The notes under the pieces: generated by a model
Seen by the model: the letters and a program-made list of their open reading frames with translations, nothing else
Told to the model about the DNA's origin: nothing
Database searches by the model: none
Translations under genes and position numbers: made by a program
Shown here: piece by piece, positions 15,045 through 24,674 of the stretch
Numbering within the stretch: the first letter of the stretch is position 1
Layout of the letters: each line of letters starts with the position of its first letter
Origin: SZUA-430 sp964646885
Lineage (GTDB): Bacteria; Pseudomonadota; Alphaproteobacteria; Micropepsales; Micropepsaceae
DNA: 45,486 bases
Direction: 5' to 3'
NCBI GenBank assembly: GCA_964646885.1
Contig: CAZYFM010000013.1
Location: 1-45,486 of the forward strand

Positions 15045-18000
15045 TCAGTACTCCCACTCGGCGGCCACACCGACTTTTGTTCCCGTGGCGCCGGCCTCGC
15101 CGCGCAGCTTGATTTCATCGGTGATGTCGACGTCCACCGTCGCGCTTCCACCTGAGGCCTGGCTGACACCGACGTATACGCCGCGTCCGATGTAGCGACC
15201 CGCATTCACGGAGGTGGATCCGCTCTCGTCGGTGGTTGCGCTGAGCGCATCAATGCCAAGGGCCGTCCTCAGCCGGTCGAGAATGTCCGGCCCACTCGTC
15301 AACCCTGACCATTTGCCGACGGCCTCTGCCAGTTGAGCCGCTTCAAAGGGCGACAACTGCGTGGTCTGCTTCGAGAACAGCAGCCGTGACAGGATTTCAT
15401 CCTGCGGCAATGCTGGAACGGAGGTGAGTGCGATCTGCGGATCGCTTGCCTTGCCCTTGACGGATACGGTTGCCGTAACGCCGTTCTTCGAAATGCCTCC
15501 CGCGATGTCCAGCACGGGTTCCACATCGCCCAGGAACTGCACGGTGCCTCGCGAGATCGTTACGCGCTGGCTCAGCAGGGTGATCGAGCCACGACGCAGG
15601 TCCAGGCGACCGCGAACAGCCGGATCATCAATCGTGCCCGACAGTTTCGCGTTCCCTCCGAACTCCGCATCAACGCCCTGACCTCGCACGAACACTTCGC
15701 GCGGCGCCCGCACGTCAAGATCCAGTGCCGCATTGAAGGCGCTGTCCGGACCGTCGTCGTCACTGTCGTTGCCGGCCACAAATCCTGCGGGTGCATTGAC
15801 GTGGCTGACCTGGATGGGCGTCAGCGGCCTTGCGAGACGTTCAGGCAGGCGGATGTCCCAACGCACGATGTCCACGGTACCGCTGACGCGGGGTGTTTTC
15901 ATCAGTGCGCCCGTCAGCCTCGCGTCCAGGCCCGTGGTCAGTGTTGTCAGGTCCGTCGCCACGAGCTGTGCCTTGCGTGCTGACACCGTCAGGTCCACGG
16001 GATAGCCGGCGGCCTGATCAATCGTCACGCTGCCGCGTGCGGATACAGCTCCTCCGTTCGGCGCCTTTGCGTCAAGGCTCGTCAACACGATCCGGCGCTC
16101 CGAGCCCTCGAAACGCGCATTGATGCCGCGAAGCTCGAGGCCCGCTGCAGGACTGCGGAAAAATCCGTCTTTGATTGTGCCCTGCCCTGCCACGCGTGGC
16201 GAAGACAGTGAACCGGTCACCTTCGCTACCAGCGAAAGCCGTCCGGTGGCGCGCTCCCCGGTTGCGCCGAACCAGGCATTGGCCATCGAGAGGTCCGCGT
16301 CTCCGTTGGCCTCGATCGACAGCGGGGCGTTTCCGTCAAAGGGCACGCGGCCGCTTGCGCGCAGGGTTGCACCGCGCGCGCCGGACAGATCGGCCTTCAG
16401 CGTCACTCCGTTACGATCCGATGTGCCCCTGGCACTCACGACAAGGTTTGCCGGAGCCTGTCGCATGGCGGTACCCGAGAGTTCGGTCAGCTTCACGTCG
16501 AACTCCACGCGTCGCTCGCGCGCGAGGCCGAACATGCGAGCCTTTCCGCTGACGTGGCCATCCAGCGGCAGGGGCTCGGTGAAGAACCCGGCCACCCACA
16601 GCGGAACCAGGCGCGGCTCGATGGCGAGATCCATCTCACGGCCGGCCTTCCCCCTGATCACCAGTTCGCCCTTTCCGGCGCTCAGGCGTGCGCGTGAAAT
16701 CTGGACGCCGCCGCGTATGATCGCGATGTCCGTCGGCGCCTCGAGCCGCGCCTCCCGTGCATCCTTCGTCAATGTCAGCGTGTTCAGGGCGATGCGGCGC
16801 GGCGCATGGTCCACCTTGAGACGCGCCCGCGCGATCATGGACGCGCCATTGTGCAATCCCCTGGTCGTGACATCGAGCGCCGCCAGCGTTCCCTTTGCCG
16901 TCGCGTCAGCGCGCTCGAGCGCGAAGCCGCCTGCATCGACTGACGGAGAGGCGATGTCGAGTTCGAAGAACAGCTTGCCGAACGGCTCCCGTATGCGACC
17001 CGTAATGCGGGGACGGACCAGAGTGGTCGTGTCGAGACGCAAACGCGATGAGGTCAGGTCCACGCGCGCGACCTGCTTGCCGGCATCGGATGCCAGTCGA
17101 AGCTTGCCTCGCGTGTCGCCGTCCATCTCCAGGTCGGCAATGCGGGAGAGGTCACGCATGTTGCCGGCAATGAAATCCAGGTCTCCAACGACAAGGCCAT
17201 CGACGACTTTCACGTCGCCTGCAAGTGTCACCGATCCGGTTGACAGCTTCGCAGCTCGCACCCAGATGGTGCCGGCGTCGCCGGGCGACACTGCTGCCGC
17301 GAATTTGACCAGCGAACCCATGGCATTCGCTTCGCCCTCGATGCTGGCTCCCAGGCCCGCGTCAAACCAGGAGCGATCGGGTACGGCGCGCAGGGATACG
17401 GCCACCGGTCCATCCAGAAGCGTGCTGCTTGAAGCCGTGATCCTGACAGGCGTCCGCGTTGCGAGGGTCTCCGGCATTGCGGCGACCTGATATTCGGGCG
17501 TCTCCACGGTCACGCGCTCGAGCGCCAGCTCTCCCGACGCTGATCGCGTGGCCTGCAGACCGAAGTCAGCGCGGTCCCCGAGAACGTCGTGCAGGCCAGC
17601 GGGTGCCTGTTCGCTGGTTTCGACATGTCCCCGTACATCGACGCGATGAGCGCCGGCATCAAGACGGACGGCGATGTTGGCTGCCACCTTCAGTGCCGTG
17701 CCGGCTGCTGCGTTCACCGTGGCGTGCCAGTCGTTGATCGCTCCCCCTGACGTTCCCTTGACCGACAGGGGGACATCATCGGGCAGACCCGCAAGGCGGG
17801 AGAGAATTCCACCGGCAGCGTCGCGAATGTCGAGATTCAGCTTCAGGCCGTCACCCTCGGGATCCCACGCGACGTCAGCGCTGATGGACGCCTGCCCGCC
17901 AGTCGTCTCCCGAAGCTGCGTCACAAGCACGGCGCGCATTTCCGGATCCAGCAGATCGAGGCTGGCACTGAATGCGAGCTCTGCCGGCACTCCCGCAACT

Positions 18001-18440
18001 GCCTCTTCGATCCGGATGGACGGAAAGTCAGCCTTGCCAATCCAGAGGGGAGGCATTCCTGAGCCACCACCTGATGGCGTCGCGCGACCTGGCTCCGGAT
18101 TGCGGAGCCAGCTGACCTTGCTGACCGTTACTTCATCGATGACAACATTTCCCCAGAGCAGCGACAGCGGGCTCCAGTCCAGGCTCACGCCTTCAAGAGT
18201 GATCCAGGTTCCGCGTGCGTCCGACACGGTCACGCGTGACGCGCGTGGCGCGAAAGGCAACCAGCCCTGAAGTCCTTCGATGCTGACGATCGTGCCTTCG
18301 CTCGATGCGGCGCTGCCCACGGCGTCGGCGACCAGCCGGCGCACGGGCGCCAGCTGCAGCGCGATGAAGGCGAGCGCGAACAACGCAAGACAACCCGCGA
18401 TGAACCAGCGCGCCTTTCGTAACCACCGGAAGATCTTCAT
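15045..18440 (-). CDS. tamB: TamB, inner-membrane-anchored translocation and assembly module
   Basis: A 1131-residue AsmA-like protein that spans the periplasm as a long beta-taco groove and works with TamA to insert outer-membrane proteins or move lipids. One N-terminal membrane helix is at about 12-32 (FIAGCLALFALAFIALQL). The body is repeated beta-strand sequence, and the C-terminal TamB/DUF490 domain (about 780-1131) contains VRGRLDLRRGSITLLSQR, PQIALTSVPALPQDEILSRLLF and a final aromatic WEY. The ATG at 18440 is three bases past the tamA stop, so the two are one operon. Its length is typical for alphaproteobacterial TamB, and the frame is intact. Confidence 0.95.
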   Translation of the reverse strand: MKIFRWLRKARWFIAGCLALFALAFIALQLAPVRRLVADAVGSAASSEGTIVSIEGLQGWLPFAPRASRVTVSDARGTWITLEGVSLDWSPLSLLWGNVVIDEVTVSKVSWLRNPEPGRATPSGGGSGMPPLWIGKADFPSIRIEEAVAGVPAELAFSASLDLLDPEMRAVLVTQLRETTGGQASISADVAWDPEGDGLKLNLDIRDAAGGILSRLAGLPDDVPLSVKGTSGGAINDWHATVNAAAGTALKVAANIAVRLDAGAHRVDVRGHVETSEQAPAGLHDVLGDRADFGLQATRSASGELALERVTVETPEYQVAAMPETLATRTPVRITASSSTLLDGPVAVSLRAVPDRSWFDAGLGASIEGEANAMGSLVKFAAAVSPGDAGTIWVRAAKLSTGSVTLAGDVKVVDGLVVGDLDFIAGNMRDLSRIADLEMDGDTRGKLRLASDAGKQVARVDLTSSRLRLDTTTLVRPRITGRIREPFGKLFFELDIASPSVDAGGFALERADATAKGTLAALDVTTRGLHNGASMIARARLKVDHAPRRIALNTLTLTKDAREARLEAPTDIAIIRGGVQISRARLSAGKGELVIRGKAGREMDLAIEPRLVPLWVAGFFTEPLPLDGHVSGKARMFGLARERRVEFDVKLTELSGTAMRQAPANLVVSARGTSDRNGVTLKADLSGARGATLRASGRVPFDGNAPLSIEANGDADLSMANAWFGATGERATGRLSLVAKVTGSLSSPRVAGQGTIKDGFFRSPAAGLELRGINARFEGSERRIVLTSLDAKAPNGGAVSARGSVTIDQAAGYPVDLTVSARKAQLVATDLTTLTTGLDARLTGALMKTPRVSGTVDIVRWDIRLPERLARPLTPIQVSHVNAPAGFVAGNDSDDDGPDSAFNAALDLDVRAPREVFVRGQGVDAEFGGNAKLSGTIDDPAVRGRLDLRRGSITLLSQRVTISRGTVQFLGDVEPVLDIAGGISKNGVTATVSVKGKASDPQIALTSVPALPQDEILSRLLFSKQTTQLSPFEAAQLAEAVGKWSGLTSGPDILDRLRTALGIDALSATTDESGSTSVNAGRYIGRGVYVGVSQASGGSATVDVDITDEIKLRGEAGATGTKVGVAAEWEY

Positions 18441-18443
18441 CTG

Positions 18444-20333
18444 CTAAAAGGCCTGGCCCAGTCCCACATAGACTGCAAAGCTAGAGTCCGTGCCGCGCGG
18501 GTCAAGCGGAATGGCCGCGTCAAGTCGCACGGGCCCAACAGCCGTACGATAACGGACGCCGGCACCAATTCCCACGCCGGCTTCGCCCATATCCGGGACA
18601 TTCGAGGTAAACGCGCCGCCTGCGTCCGCGAAAAGAGCCAGCCCAATGTCGTCGCGGATCCAGTGCCGCACTTCAACCGACCCTTCGAGCAGGCTCTCTC
18701 CGCCGATGATCTGGCCCAGGGAATTGCGGGGGCTGAGGTGCTGGTACGGGTAGCCGCGCACCGAACCGCCGCCGCCCGAGAAGAACCGCAAGTCGTTCGG
18801 CAAGTCGGCAAGGTCGGACGCGAGCGTAACGCCGAGGGCGAGACGCCCGGCCAGGACGGTCTGCGCCTCGTCATCGAGGCTTGCATAGGCTGAGACCTGC
18901 CCCAGAAGGCGCGTCGAGATGTCGGAACCTCCGGTCAGGCTCATGATCGGCCTGACCTCGGTGCTGGCGCGCAGGCCCGTCACCGGCTCCAGCGGATCAT
19001 TGCGGGTGTCATAGAGAAAGGCCAGTGGCAGGTTGACCGTCGTGAGATCCCGCGTGCCGAATGCATCTTCTTCCGTGGCATCGGCGAACTCGATGCCGGC
19101 TTCGACGGACATTGTCTTGTCGAAGCGGCGTTTCCAGCCTGCACTGAATTCAATGGCGTCTCGTGCATAGGCGTCGGGCCGCTCGCGCACGGCACCCAGC
19201 CTGAAAGTCACGTCTTCGCGCGGACCCGGCCAGGCCGGCAGCGTCAACGTCGTTCCCAGCGCGTACTCGTAATCGTCTGTCGCGTTCATCAGCAAGCGCG
19301 AAGCTGCAGCCTCAAGGCGCAGGCGCTCTGCCTCCCCGAACAGGTTTCGGTGTTCCCAGTAGGTTGCGAGCGCGGCACCGTCGAGTGTCGACCAGCTTGC
19401 CAACACGCCCACGAGGTGACGCGGACGTTCATGAACATTCACGTTCAGGGGCACCTGCCCCTGGGCATCGGGCTCCCTTGCCTCCTCGATCGTCACGGCG
19501 TCGAACACGTTCAGGCGCTCGATCTCCTCGCGGAAGTCCTTCAGCAGCGATGCCTGGAAGGCATCTCCTGCCTCGAACGGAGCAAGCCCCGCCACGAAGT
19601 CGCCGTGGACCTTTTCTGTCCCCGAGATGGTCACCTTTCCCATGGCCGCTTTCGGACCGGGCGCCACCAGGATTGCCAGGTCGAGTGCCGCGCCTGCGTG
19701 GTCCGCGGTCGCCCTGCGATTGGCGATGGCGGCCAGCGGATAGCCCTTCTCCCGCAAGACTTCGACAATATGAGCGTTGGCGGCCACGATATCGGAAGAC
19801 CTCGCCGGGGCGCCCTGTTCCAGCTTCAGCGCTTTCCTGGACAGGCCATCGTTCACGTCTGCCGGAATTCCCTGCAGGTCGAGATTGCGCAAGCGGAACA
19901 GAGGTCCACGGGTGATGCGAATTTCCGTGATGATCGCGCGACGGGGCGGCTCCGCCGAAATGGTGTCCTGCACCTCGAGGTCGTCTGCCGGCTTGCCTTC
20001 GATGGTGACCGTGACCTGGGCCGCAAAGTAGCCAAGCGCGTTCAGGGCGCGTCGAACCCTCTCCTGGTCCTTGCGCGCCCGCTCGAATAGCGCACCGACT
20101 GAATCCAGCGCTTCTGCTTTCAGGGACACAAGCAACGACGCCGACGCCACCGCTGCGCGCGACTCGTCGTTGTCGAAGTCCGAGGTGATGGTTGTTTCGT
20201 ATGCCAGCAAACCTGAGGAGGCCTCGGTTGCCGGTTCATCCTGGGCGCTTGATACCGACCCGGCCGCCATTGCTGCCAGCAGCACGGGCACGACAGGCAT
20301 AAGGCTGCGGGTCAATCGCGAAAGGCGGCGCAT
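18444..20333 (-). CDS. tamA: TamA, outer-membrane BamA-like assembly factor
   Basis: The product is an Omp85-family barrel that partners TamB. After a signal peptide (about 1-30, ending VSSAQ) come three POTRA domains, about residues 60-300, and a 16-strand barrel to the terminal phenylalanine (YVGLGQAF). In the barrel are the FFSGGGGSVRGYPYQ segment (strand 12-13 loop with the conserved VRGY motif) and DAGGAF, both diagnostic for the superfamily. The frame also allows a GTG at 20348; ATG 20333 is chosen because it gives a cleaner MRRLSRL signal start, though neither has a strong ribosome site. The length is 629 residues. It precedes tamB by three bases and follows the lytic transglycosylase gene by about 115 bases. 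Confidence 0.94.
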   Translation of the reverse strand: MRRLSRLTRSLMPVVPVLLAAMAAGSVSSAQDEPATEASSGLLAYETTITSDFDNDESRAAVASASLLVSLKAEALDSVGALFERARKDQERVRRALNALGYFAAQVTVTIEGKPADDLEVQDTISAEPPRRAIITEIRITRGPLFRLRNLDLQGIPADVNDGLSRKALKLEQGAPARSSDIVAANAHIVEVLREKGYPLAAIANRRATADHAGAALDLAILVAPGPKAAMGKVTISGTEKVHGDFVAGLAPFEAGDAFQASLLKDFREEIERLNVFDAVTIEEAREPDAQGQVPLNVNVHERPRHLVGVLASWSTLDGAALATYWEHRNLFGEAERLRLEAAASRLLMNATDDYEYALGTTLTLPAWPGPREDVTFRLGAVRERPDAYARDAIEFSAGWKRRFDKTMSVEAGIEFADATEEDAFGTRDLTTVNLPLAFLYDTRNDPLEPVTGLRASTEVRPIMSLTGGSDISTRLLGQVSAYASLDDEAQTVLAGRLALGVTLASDLADLPNDLRFFSGGGGSVRGYPYQHLSPRNSLGQIIGGESLLEGSVEVRHWIRDDIGLALFADAGGAFTSNVPDMGEAGVGIGAGVRYRTAVGPVRLDAAIPLDPRGTDSSFAVYVGLGQAF

Positions 20334-20448
20334 GGTGTCTGGTGACACGCATGCAGTTTAGGTCCCGTTAATGGTCGGGTTCTTCACGCTGCCACAGCAG
20401 CCACGCGCCATGGTGCGGAGCGTCTCGTTTCTTCGTGATGCCGGGCGG

Positions 20449-21357
20449 CTAGAGCGTGCTGGTGCGCAGGCGATATTCGTCGTCCGGGCTGAACACGGAT
20501 GCGAGGCTCGGGAGCGGATCCACCGACGAGAGCAGCTGCGCGAGCAGGGGCGACATGATCATTGCATCCATGCCGAAGCGCGTCGTGACATTGTCAGCCG
20601 GCGGATAGGTGATGGACCGCGTCTCGTTCAGCGAACCGCGCAGGCCGGAGGACTCGACAGGCTTCGCGGGGGCCGCGGCCTTCTCGGCGGATGCATACTG
20701 GACCGGGCTTCCGGCGCCGTCATGCTTGGCCTTGAGGGACTCCAGGACGGCGGAGACCGACCGGGCCTGGCCACCCTTTGCGTAGAAGATGCGCGCATTG
20801 GCCGACGCGGCATCAGGGAAAAGGTTCGCGGCGGTGGCAGACGGCGTTTCCGCGGCTGCCTTGATCATCTTCACCGCCGCCTGGGGTCCGAGGAAATGAG
20901 CGACATAAAGCTCCCCCGCCGACACGCCTCGCCCCAGGGCAGCACCCATTTCGCTGCTCATGTCGTTTGTAAGTTCACCTGCCATTAACGCGGCGACCTT
21001 GGGGTCCTTCCGCAGGGCAAGAATTTCCTGGCGCACACCCTTGTCTGCCACCGTGAAGCGGCCATCCTTGCCTACCTTGATGGCGTCCGCGTAGGCCGAA
21101 AGACCATGCTCGGCCCCGTGGCGGTGCATCGTGCCGAGCCAGGTCTGCTCAATGAACTGGAACAGGCCGGTTGCCGACGACGTCGAGGCCTTGGCCTCCG
21201 GATTCAGGCTGGATTCGCGCATTGCCGTGCTCAGGAGGTAGCCGAAATCGGCACCGGTGCGGTCAGCCGCACCGCGCAGGGCGCTCATGACAGAGTCAGC
21301 CGACGCGGAGATCGTCGGTCGAAGAGCTGGTACGGATGAGGTCGAGCGGTCGAGCAT
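20449..21357 (-). CDS. Lytic transglycosylase (SLT domain) protein
   Basis: A 302-residue protein with an SLT/goose-lysozyme-like domain at about 30-160. The catalytic glutamate is E48 in AMRESSLNP, followed by GLFQFIEQTWL at 64-74, as in soluble lytic transglycosylases. Such enzymes cut the glycan strands of peptidoglycan, leaving 1,6-anhydro ends. The C-terminal half (170-302) is low in recognisable motifs and rich in Ala, Ser and Pro. No clear signal peptide is seen; export by another route or a longer start (the frame opens at 21405) is possible. Similar proteins in Alphaproteobacteria are often linked to flagella or secretion systems, but no such genes are here. It may be cotranscribed with tamA. 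Confidence 0.85.
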   Translation of the reverse strand: MLDRSTSSVPALRPTISASADSVMSALRGAADRTGADFGYLLSTAMRESSLNPEAKASTSSATGLFQFIEQTWLGTMHRHGAEHGLSAYADAIKVGKDGRFTVADKGVRQEILALRKDPKVAALMAGELTNDMSSEMGAALGRGVSAGELYVAHFLGPQAAVKMIKAAAETPSATAANLFPDAASANARIFYAKGGQARSVSAVLESLKAKHDGAGSPVQYASAEKAAAPAKPVESSGLRGSLNETRSITYPPADNVTTRFGMDAMIMSPLLAQLLSSVDPLPSLASVFSPDDEYRLRTSTL

Positions 21358-21419
21358 GGCAGCGCATAACTCGCAAACGTCATGCCAGCGCACAGCGCGC
21401 GCCAAATGCTAAGGGACTG

Positions 21420-21845
21420 CTAATTTCCGGGTGGGTGAAAAACCGACCTCAGGCGCGTGGCGACCGCCTCCAGCTCTTCATCCGGATAGGGAACGGCGGT
21501 ACCCTGTCCCCATACCGGACCGTTGCCGGCGAAATCGTCCTTCTCGCGCGCGACGATGTGGACGTGGAGTTGCGCGACCACATTGCCGAGCGCCCCGATG
21601 TTGATCTTCCTGCACTTCGTCAGCGACTTCAGCAGCTCGGCAGCATGGGTGACCTCGCGCCACAGCGCCGCCTGCTCTGCCGGCGCCAGGTCAAAGATCT
21701 CGGAGGCGCCATTGGCGCGGGGCACCAGGATGATCCAGGGGTACCGTCGGTCCTTCATGAGCAGCAGCGAACAGAGGGGCCAGTCGCAGATCCACTGCGT
21801 GTCGTTGGCCAGGCGAGGGTCGAGCGCGAAGGAAACGGGTTTCAT
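21420..21845 (-). CDS. HIT-domain nucleotide hydrolase
   Basis: A 141-residue histidine-triad protein. The active-site stretch GALGNVVAQLHVHIVAR lies at about 84-100; Q92 takes the place of the first triad histidine and H94/H96 form the rest, a variant typical of this alpha- and gammaproteobacterial HIT group rather than a defect. These enzymes hydrolyse or transfer nucleoside phosphates such as Ap4A; the substrate here is unknown. The frame remains open upstream across the divergent CoA-transferase gene, but the ATG at 21845 begins the conserved FALDPRLANDT segment and gives the normal length. It is divergent from the CoA-transferase gene. Confidence 0.9.
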   Translation of the reverse strand: MKPVSFALDPRLANDTQWICDWPLCSLLLMKDRRYPWIILVPRANGASEIFDLAPAEQAALWREVTHAAELLKSLTKCRKINIGALGNVVAQLHVHIVAREKDDFAGNGPVWGQGTAVPYPDEELEAVATRLRSVFHPPGN

Positions 21846-21929
21846 GGCGCCATCTGACTGGTTTTGGCCACGCCGTGCAACGGACTTGTGCGCCCGGCTT
21901 GAAACGTGGAAAAACGTGGGCACACACGC

Positions 21930-23144
21930 ATGGCGGACGGACAGATGAAGACAGCGCTTGAAGGAATCAGGGTCCTCGATTTTGGGCGGTACATCGCCGG
22001 GCCGTACTGTGCAGCCCTGCTTGCGGACATGGGGGCCGAGGTCATCCGCATCGAGAAGCGCGACGGCTCGGAAGACCGATCGCTTGTGCCCGTGCTTCAC
22101 GCCGAGGACGGAACGCCGGGCGAAGGCGCCCTCTTCCTGCAGATGAACCGCAACAAGAAGGGCATGACACTGGACCCCGCGCATCCGCGCGGCCGCGAGA
22201 TCGTGAAGAAACTGATCAGGACGGCGGATGTGGTCGTCGTCAATCTTCCGCCGCAGACACTGACATCCCTGGGCCTCGACTGGCCTGCGGTCCACGCGAT
22301 CAATCCCCGGACGATCCTGACGACCGTGTCTGCTTTCGGTTCGGGCGGGCCCTACTCGGAGCGCCTCGGCTTTGACGGCGTGGCGCAGGCCATGTCGGGG
22401 GCCGTGTACATGTCCGGCACGCCCGAGCAACCGGTACGCTCGGCGGCTTCGTGGGTCGATTTCGGTACGGCCTCGCTCGCTGCGTTCGGCACCATGACGG
22501 CTCTGTTTGCGCGGCACGCAACAGGCCGGGGACAACATGTCGAAGGCGCCCTCCTTCGCACGGCTGTCACGTTCATGAGCCAGACGCTGATCGAGCAGTC
22601 CGTGCTCCGCAAGGATCGTGTTGCCACGCTCAACCGCGGACAGACTGCAGGTCCTTCGGACATCTTCCGGTGCAAGGATGGATGGATCACGATCCTGATC
22701 AACGGCAACCCGCTGTTCAAGCGCTGGGCGAAACTCGTTGGCGAAGAAGGCTGGATCGATGATCCGCGCTTTGCGTCGGATGAAGCGCGCGGAGACAATG
22801 GCGAGATCCTCAGCGCCCGGACAAACGCCTGGTGCAGCACCCGTACGGTCAGCGAAGCGCTCGAGGCGCTCGCCAGGGCCAAGGTGCCTGCCGGTCCGGT
22901 CCTGTCCCCGCAACAGCTTCTTGACGATCCGCATGTCAATGCCGCCGGCTATCTGGCCAAGGTTCCCTTTGATGGCCTGCCACAGCCCGTGACACTGATG
23001 AACACGCCCGTGACGTTCTCGGAGACGCCCGGACGGATCACGAAGGCGCCGCCGGGCCTCGGGCAGCACACGGATGAACTTCTGACCGAAATCGGCATTT
23101 CGCGGGCGGAGATCGAAAGCCTCAGGGCCGATGGCGTGATCTGA
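21930..23144 (+). CDS. Family III CoA-transferase (CaiB/BaiF/Frc type)
   Basis: A 404-residue CoA-transferase. Family features: LEGIRVLDFGRYIAGPYCAALLADMGAEVI... at 10-40, where CoA is bound, MNRNKKGMTLD near 72-82, and the nucleophile D177 in SWVDFGT, which would form aspartyl-CoA intermediates. These enzymes move CoA between carboxylic acids; the substrate is not predictable. With the acyl-CoA dehydrogenases at 33.7-35.9 kb it suggests use of carboxylic or terpenoid/aromatic acids. Start choices are GTG 21906, ATG 21930 and ATG 21945; the middle one is listed, and the last has a purine-rich leader. The end is four bases from the convergent unknown gene. Confidence 0.92.
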   Translation: MADGQMKTALEGIRVLDFGRYIAGPYCAALLADMGAEVIRIEKRDGSEDRSLVPVLHAEDGTPGEGALFLQMNRNKKGMTLDPAHPRGREIVKKLIRTADVVVVNLPPQTLTSLGLDWPAVHAINPRTILTTVSAFGSGGPYSERLGFDGVAQAMSGAVYMSGTPEQPVRSAASWVDFGTASLAAFGTMTALFARHATGRGQHVEGALLRTAVTFMSQTLIEQSVLRKDRVATLNRGQTAGPSDIFRCKDGWITILINGNPLFKRWAKLVGEEGWIDDPRFASDEARGDNGEILSARTNAWCSTRTVSEALEALARAKVPAGPVLSPQQLLDDPHVNAAGYLAKVPFDGLPQPVTLMNTPVTFSETPGRITKAPPGLGQHTDELLTEIGISRAEIESLRADGVI

Positions 23145-23147
23145 GCG

Positions 23148-24551
23148 CTAGCGCGCGAGGACGACTGCAACCCGACGCCGGATCTGCTCGGCTTCCTCGT
23201 GGCCAAGGATGGCGGCCGACAGGGCTTCCGTATGCGAGAGGAATGTCTGCGCGCGCGGACGCTTTTCAAAATCCAGTGTCTTCAGTTCGACCACCAGGCT
23301 TTCCGTGTAGGCCAGCAGGAAGTTCGAAACCTCGTCAAAGGCATCCTTGTGGGCTTGGTAGAAGTCGCCGCCGCCGGCATAGGGCGTCGAACCCGCAAGC
23401 AGCTTGCCCCAGATCATCGCCCGCTCAAGCCTGACCGCATCGGGGTCCTTCGTGAGGTCGGGGCGCTTGGGTCCGCGACCGCCGAAGGCGCCGAGCTTTT
23501 GCACCGGGAGGGCTGCCGTGATCTCGCGCGGCGCGCGCGTGACGAGAGCCTCCATGGCGTCCGATGCGAGATGGCGGATCTTGATGAGACGTTGCCCCCA
23601 CTTGCCTTCCCGCTTGGAACCGATCTCGCGGACAAGCCCTCCGGACATCTGCGTGAAACGGTCGAGCTTGTTGAGCAGCGTGTCGGGATCGAGCGTATCG
23701 GGGCGAACCGACGCAATGTCGAGCGCGAGGTTTTCCATGTCGGCCAGCAGGATGTCGCCGATCAGTCCCATGTCGTGCTGGCTGAACAAAGGCGCGTTGA
23801 GGCGCGATGACGTGATCGCGGCGAGCCTGAGCACTTCCCAGGGCCTCTTCAGCCGACCGAGGACGAGCAGGCCGACATAGGGACACAGTTCCGGCTTGCG
23901 CGCGGCCAGTTCCTCGTAGATGTCCCTGATCAGTCCGATGTGCTGATCGCTGAGCGTGTCGATGCGCCGGGGAAGGAGCCCGCGCAAAGGCGCGAGGTCG
24001 CTGGCGGACGCGAGCAGCAGCGCCATCTCCTCGACGTCGTAGAGTGCGTCTTCGCCGCCGAACTTGACAGCAAGGATGCGCCGCTCCGTCGCTGCGCCGT
24101 TGACCTTCTCGAGCGCTGCATGAAGCACGGCCGCCGTTTCCGCCTGGAGCTGATGCACGAGTTCGGACTCGCGGCGCGAATCCCGGGAGAGCACGCAATG
24201 CGTGATCCCATTTTCATAGTCGGACAGCGTCGAGCGCAGGCCCTCTTTCGAGAGCCACTTCCACAGCGCCCGGATCGTGGAGCGCGAAATGCGACCGGCC
24301 TGCTTGAATTCGCGATGCTCGACGAGAAAGTCGGCGAAGGCCTCGCAGAACAGGCGCTGCGCCGTTGGCGAGCGCCTCACGCCGAGGCGCTTCAGCGTAG
24401 GCCTCAGGCCTTCGAGGATGAGATCTGCGGGCAGGCCCTTTTCACCGGCCAGGCGGCTTCGTTCGACGGCTGCAGCGAGCTTCGACGCCTTCTCCGCGGG
24501 GAGCGAGGCGAGAAAATTCTTCAGTTCTTGCTCTCGCGCAGATGATCTCAT
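23148..24551 (-). CDS. Conserved-looking protein of unknown function (467 aa)
   Basis: A 467-residue soluble, mostly helical protein that I do not recognise. It has no signal peptide or membrane helix. Visible features are a basic N-terminal half (KLAAAVERSRLAGEKGLPADLILEGL near 23-48), an RGLLPRRIDTLSDQHIGLI segment around 192-210, and a C-terminal Gly/Arg/Pro stretch (FGGRGPKRPDL near 350) followed by a helical tail. The length and regular codon use over the whole frame favour a real gene, and the convergent neighbour leaves no room for another. DUF2336-like helical-repeat proteins share its general composition, but I see no signature. A hairpin (TGTCCCG...CGGGACA at 24572-24595) lies just upstream of the start, in its leader region. 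Confidence 0.75.
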   Translation of the reverse strand: MRSSAREQELKNFLASLPAEKASKLAAAVERSRLAGEKGLPADLILEGLRPTLKRLGVRRSPTAQRLFCEAFADFLVEHREFKQAGRISRSTIRALWKWLSKEGLRSTLSDYENGITHCVLSRDSRRESELVHQLQAETAAVLHAALEKVNGAATERRILAVKFGGEDALYDVEEMALLLASASDLAPLRGLLPRRIDTLSDQHIGLIRDIYEELAARKPELCPYVGLLVLGRLKRPWEVLRLAAITSSRLNAPLFSQHDMGLIGDILLADMENLALDIASVRPDTLDPDTLLNKLDRFTQMSGGLVREIGSKREGKWGQRLIKIRHLASDAMEALVTRAPREITAALPVQKLGAFGGRGPKRPDLTKDPDAVRLERAMIWGKLLAGSTPYAGGGDFYQAHKDAFDEVSNFLLAYTESLVVELKTLDFEKRPRAQTFLSHTEALSAAILGHEEAEQIRRRVAVVLAR

Positions 24552-24674
24552 CTGTCCTGGTCACGGCTCCTTGTCCCGCCACCCAGGGACGGGACACCCA
24601 TTCATGCTTCCGGGCGCTCAATTACAGCATCGGGCTTCCCGGCGGGACAGCATAGCAAGGGAGTATCCCCAACG

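Noticed and set aside
16120..17490. A 456-residue plus-strand frame inside tamB
   Set aside because: It is antisense, rich in Ser, Arg and Pro and has no motif; tamB is continuous on the other strand.
21846..23069. Extension of the HIT gene to a 549-residue protein
   Set aside because: The extra part is antisense to the CoA-transferase gene and has no family similarity; the ATG at 21845 gives the full HIT domain.
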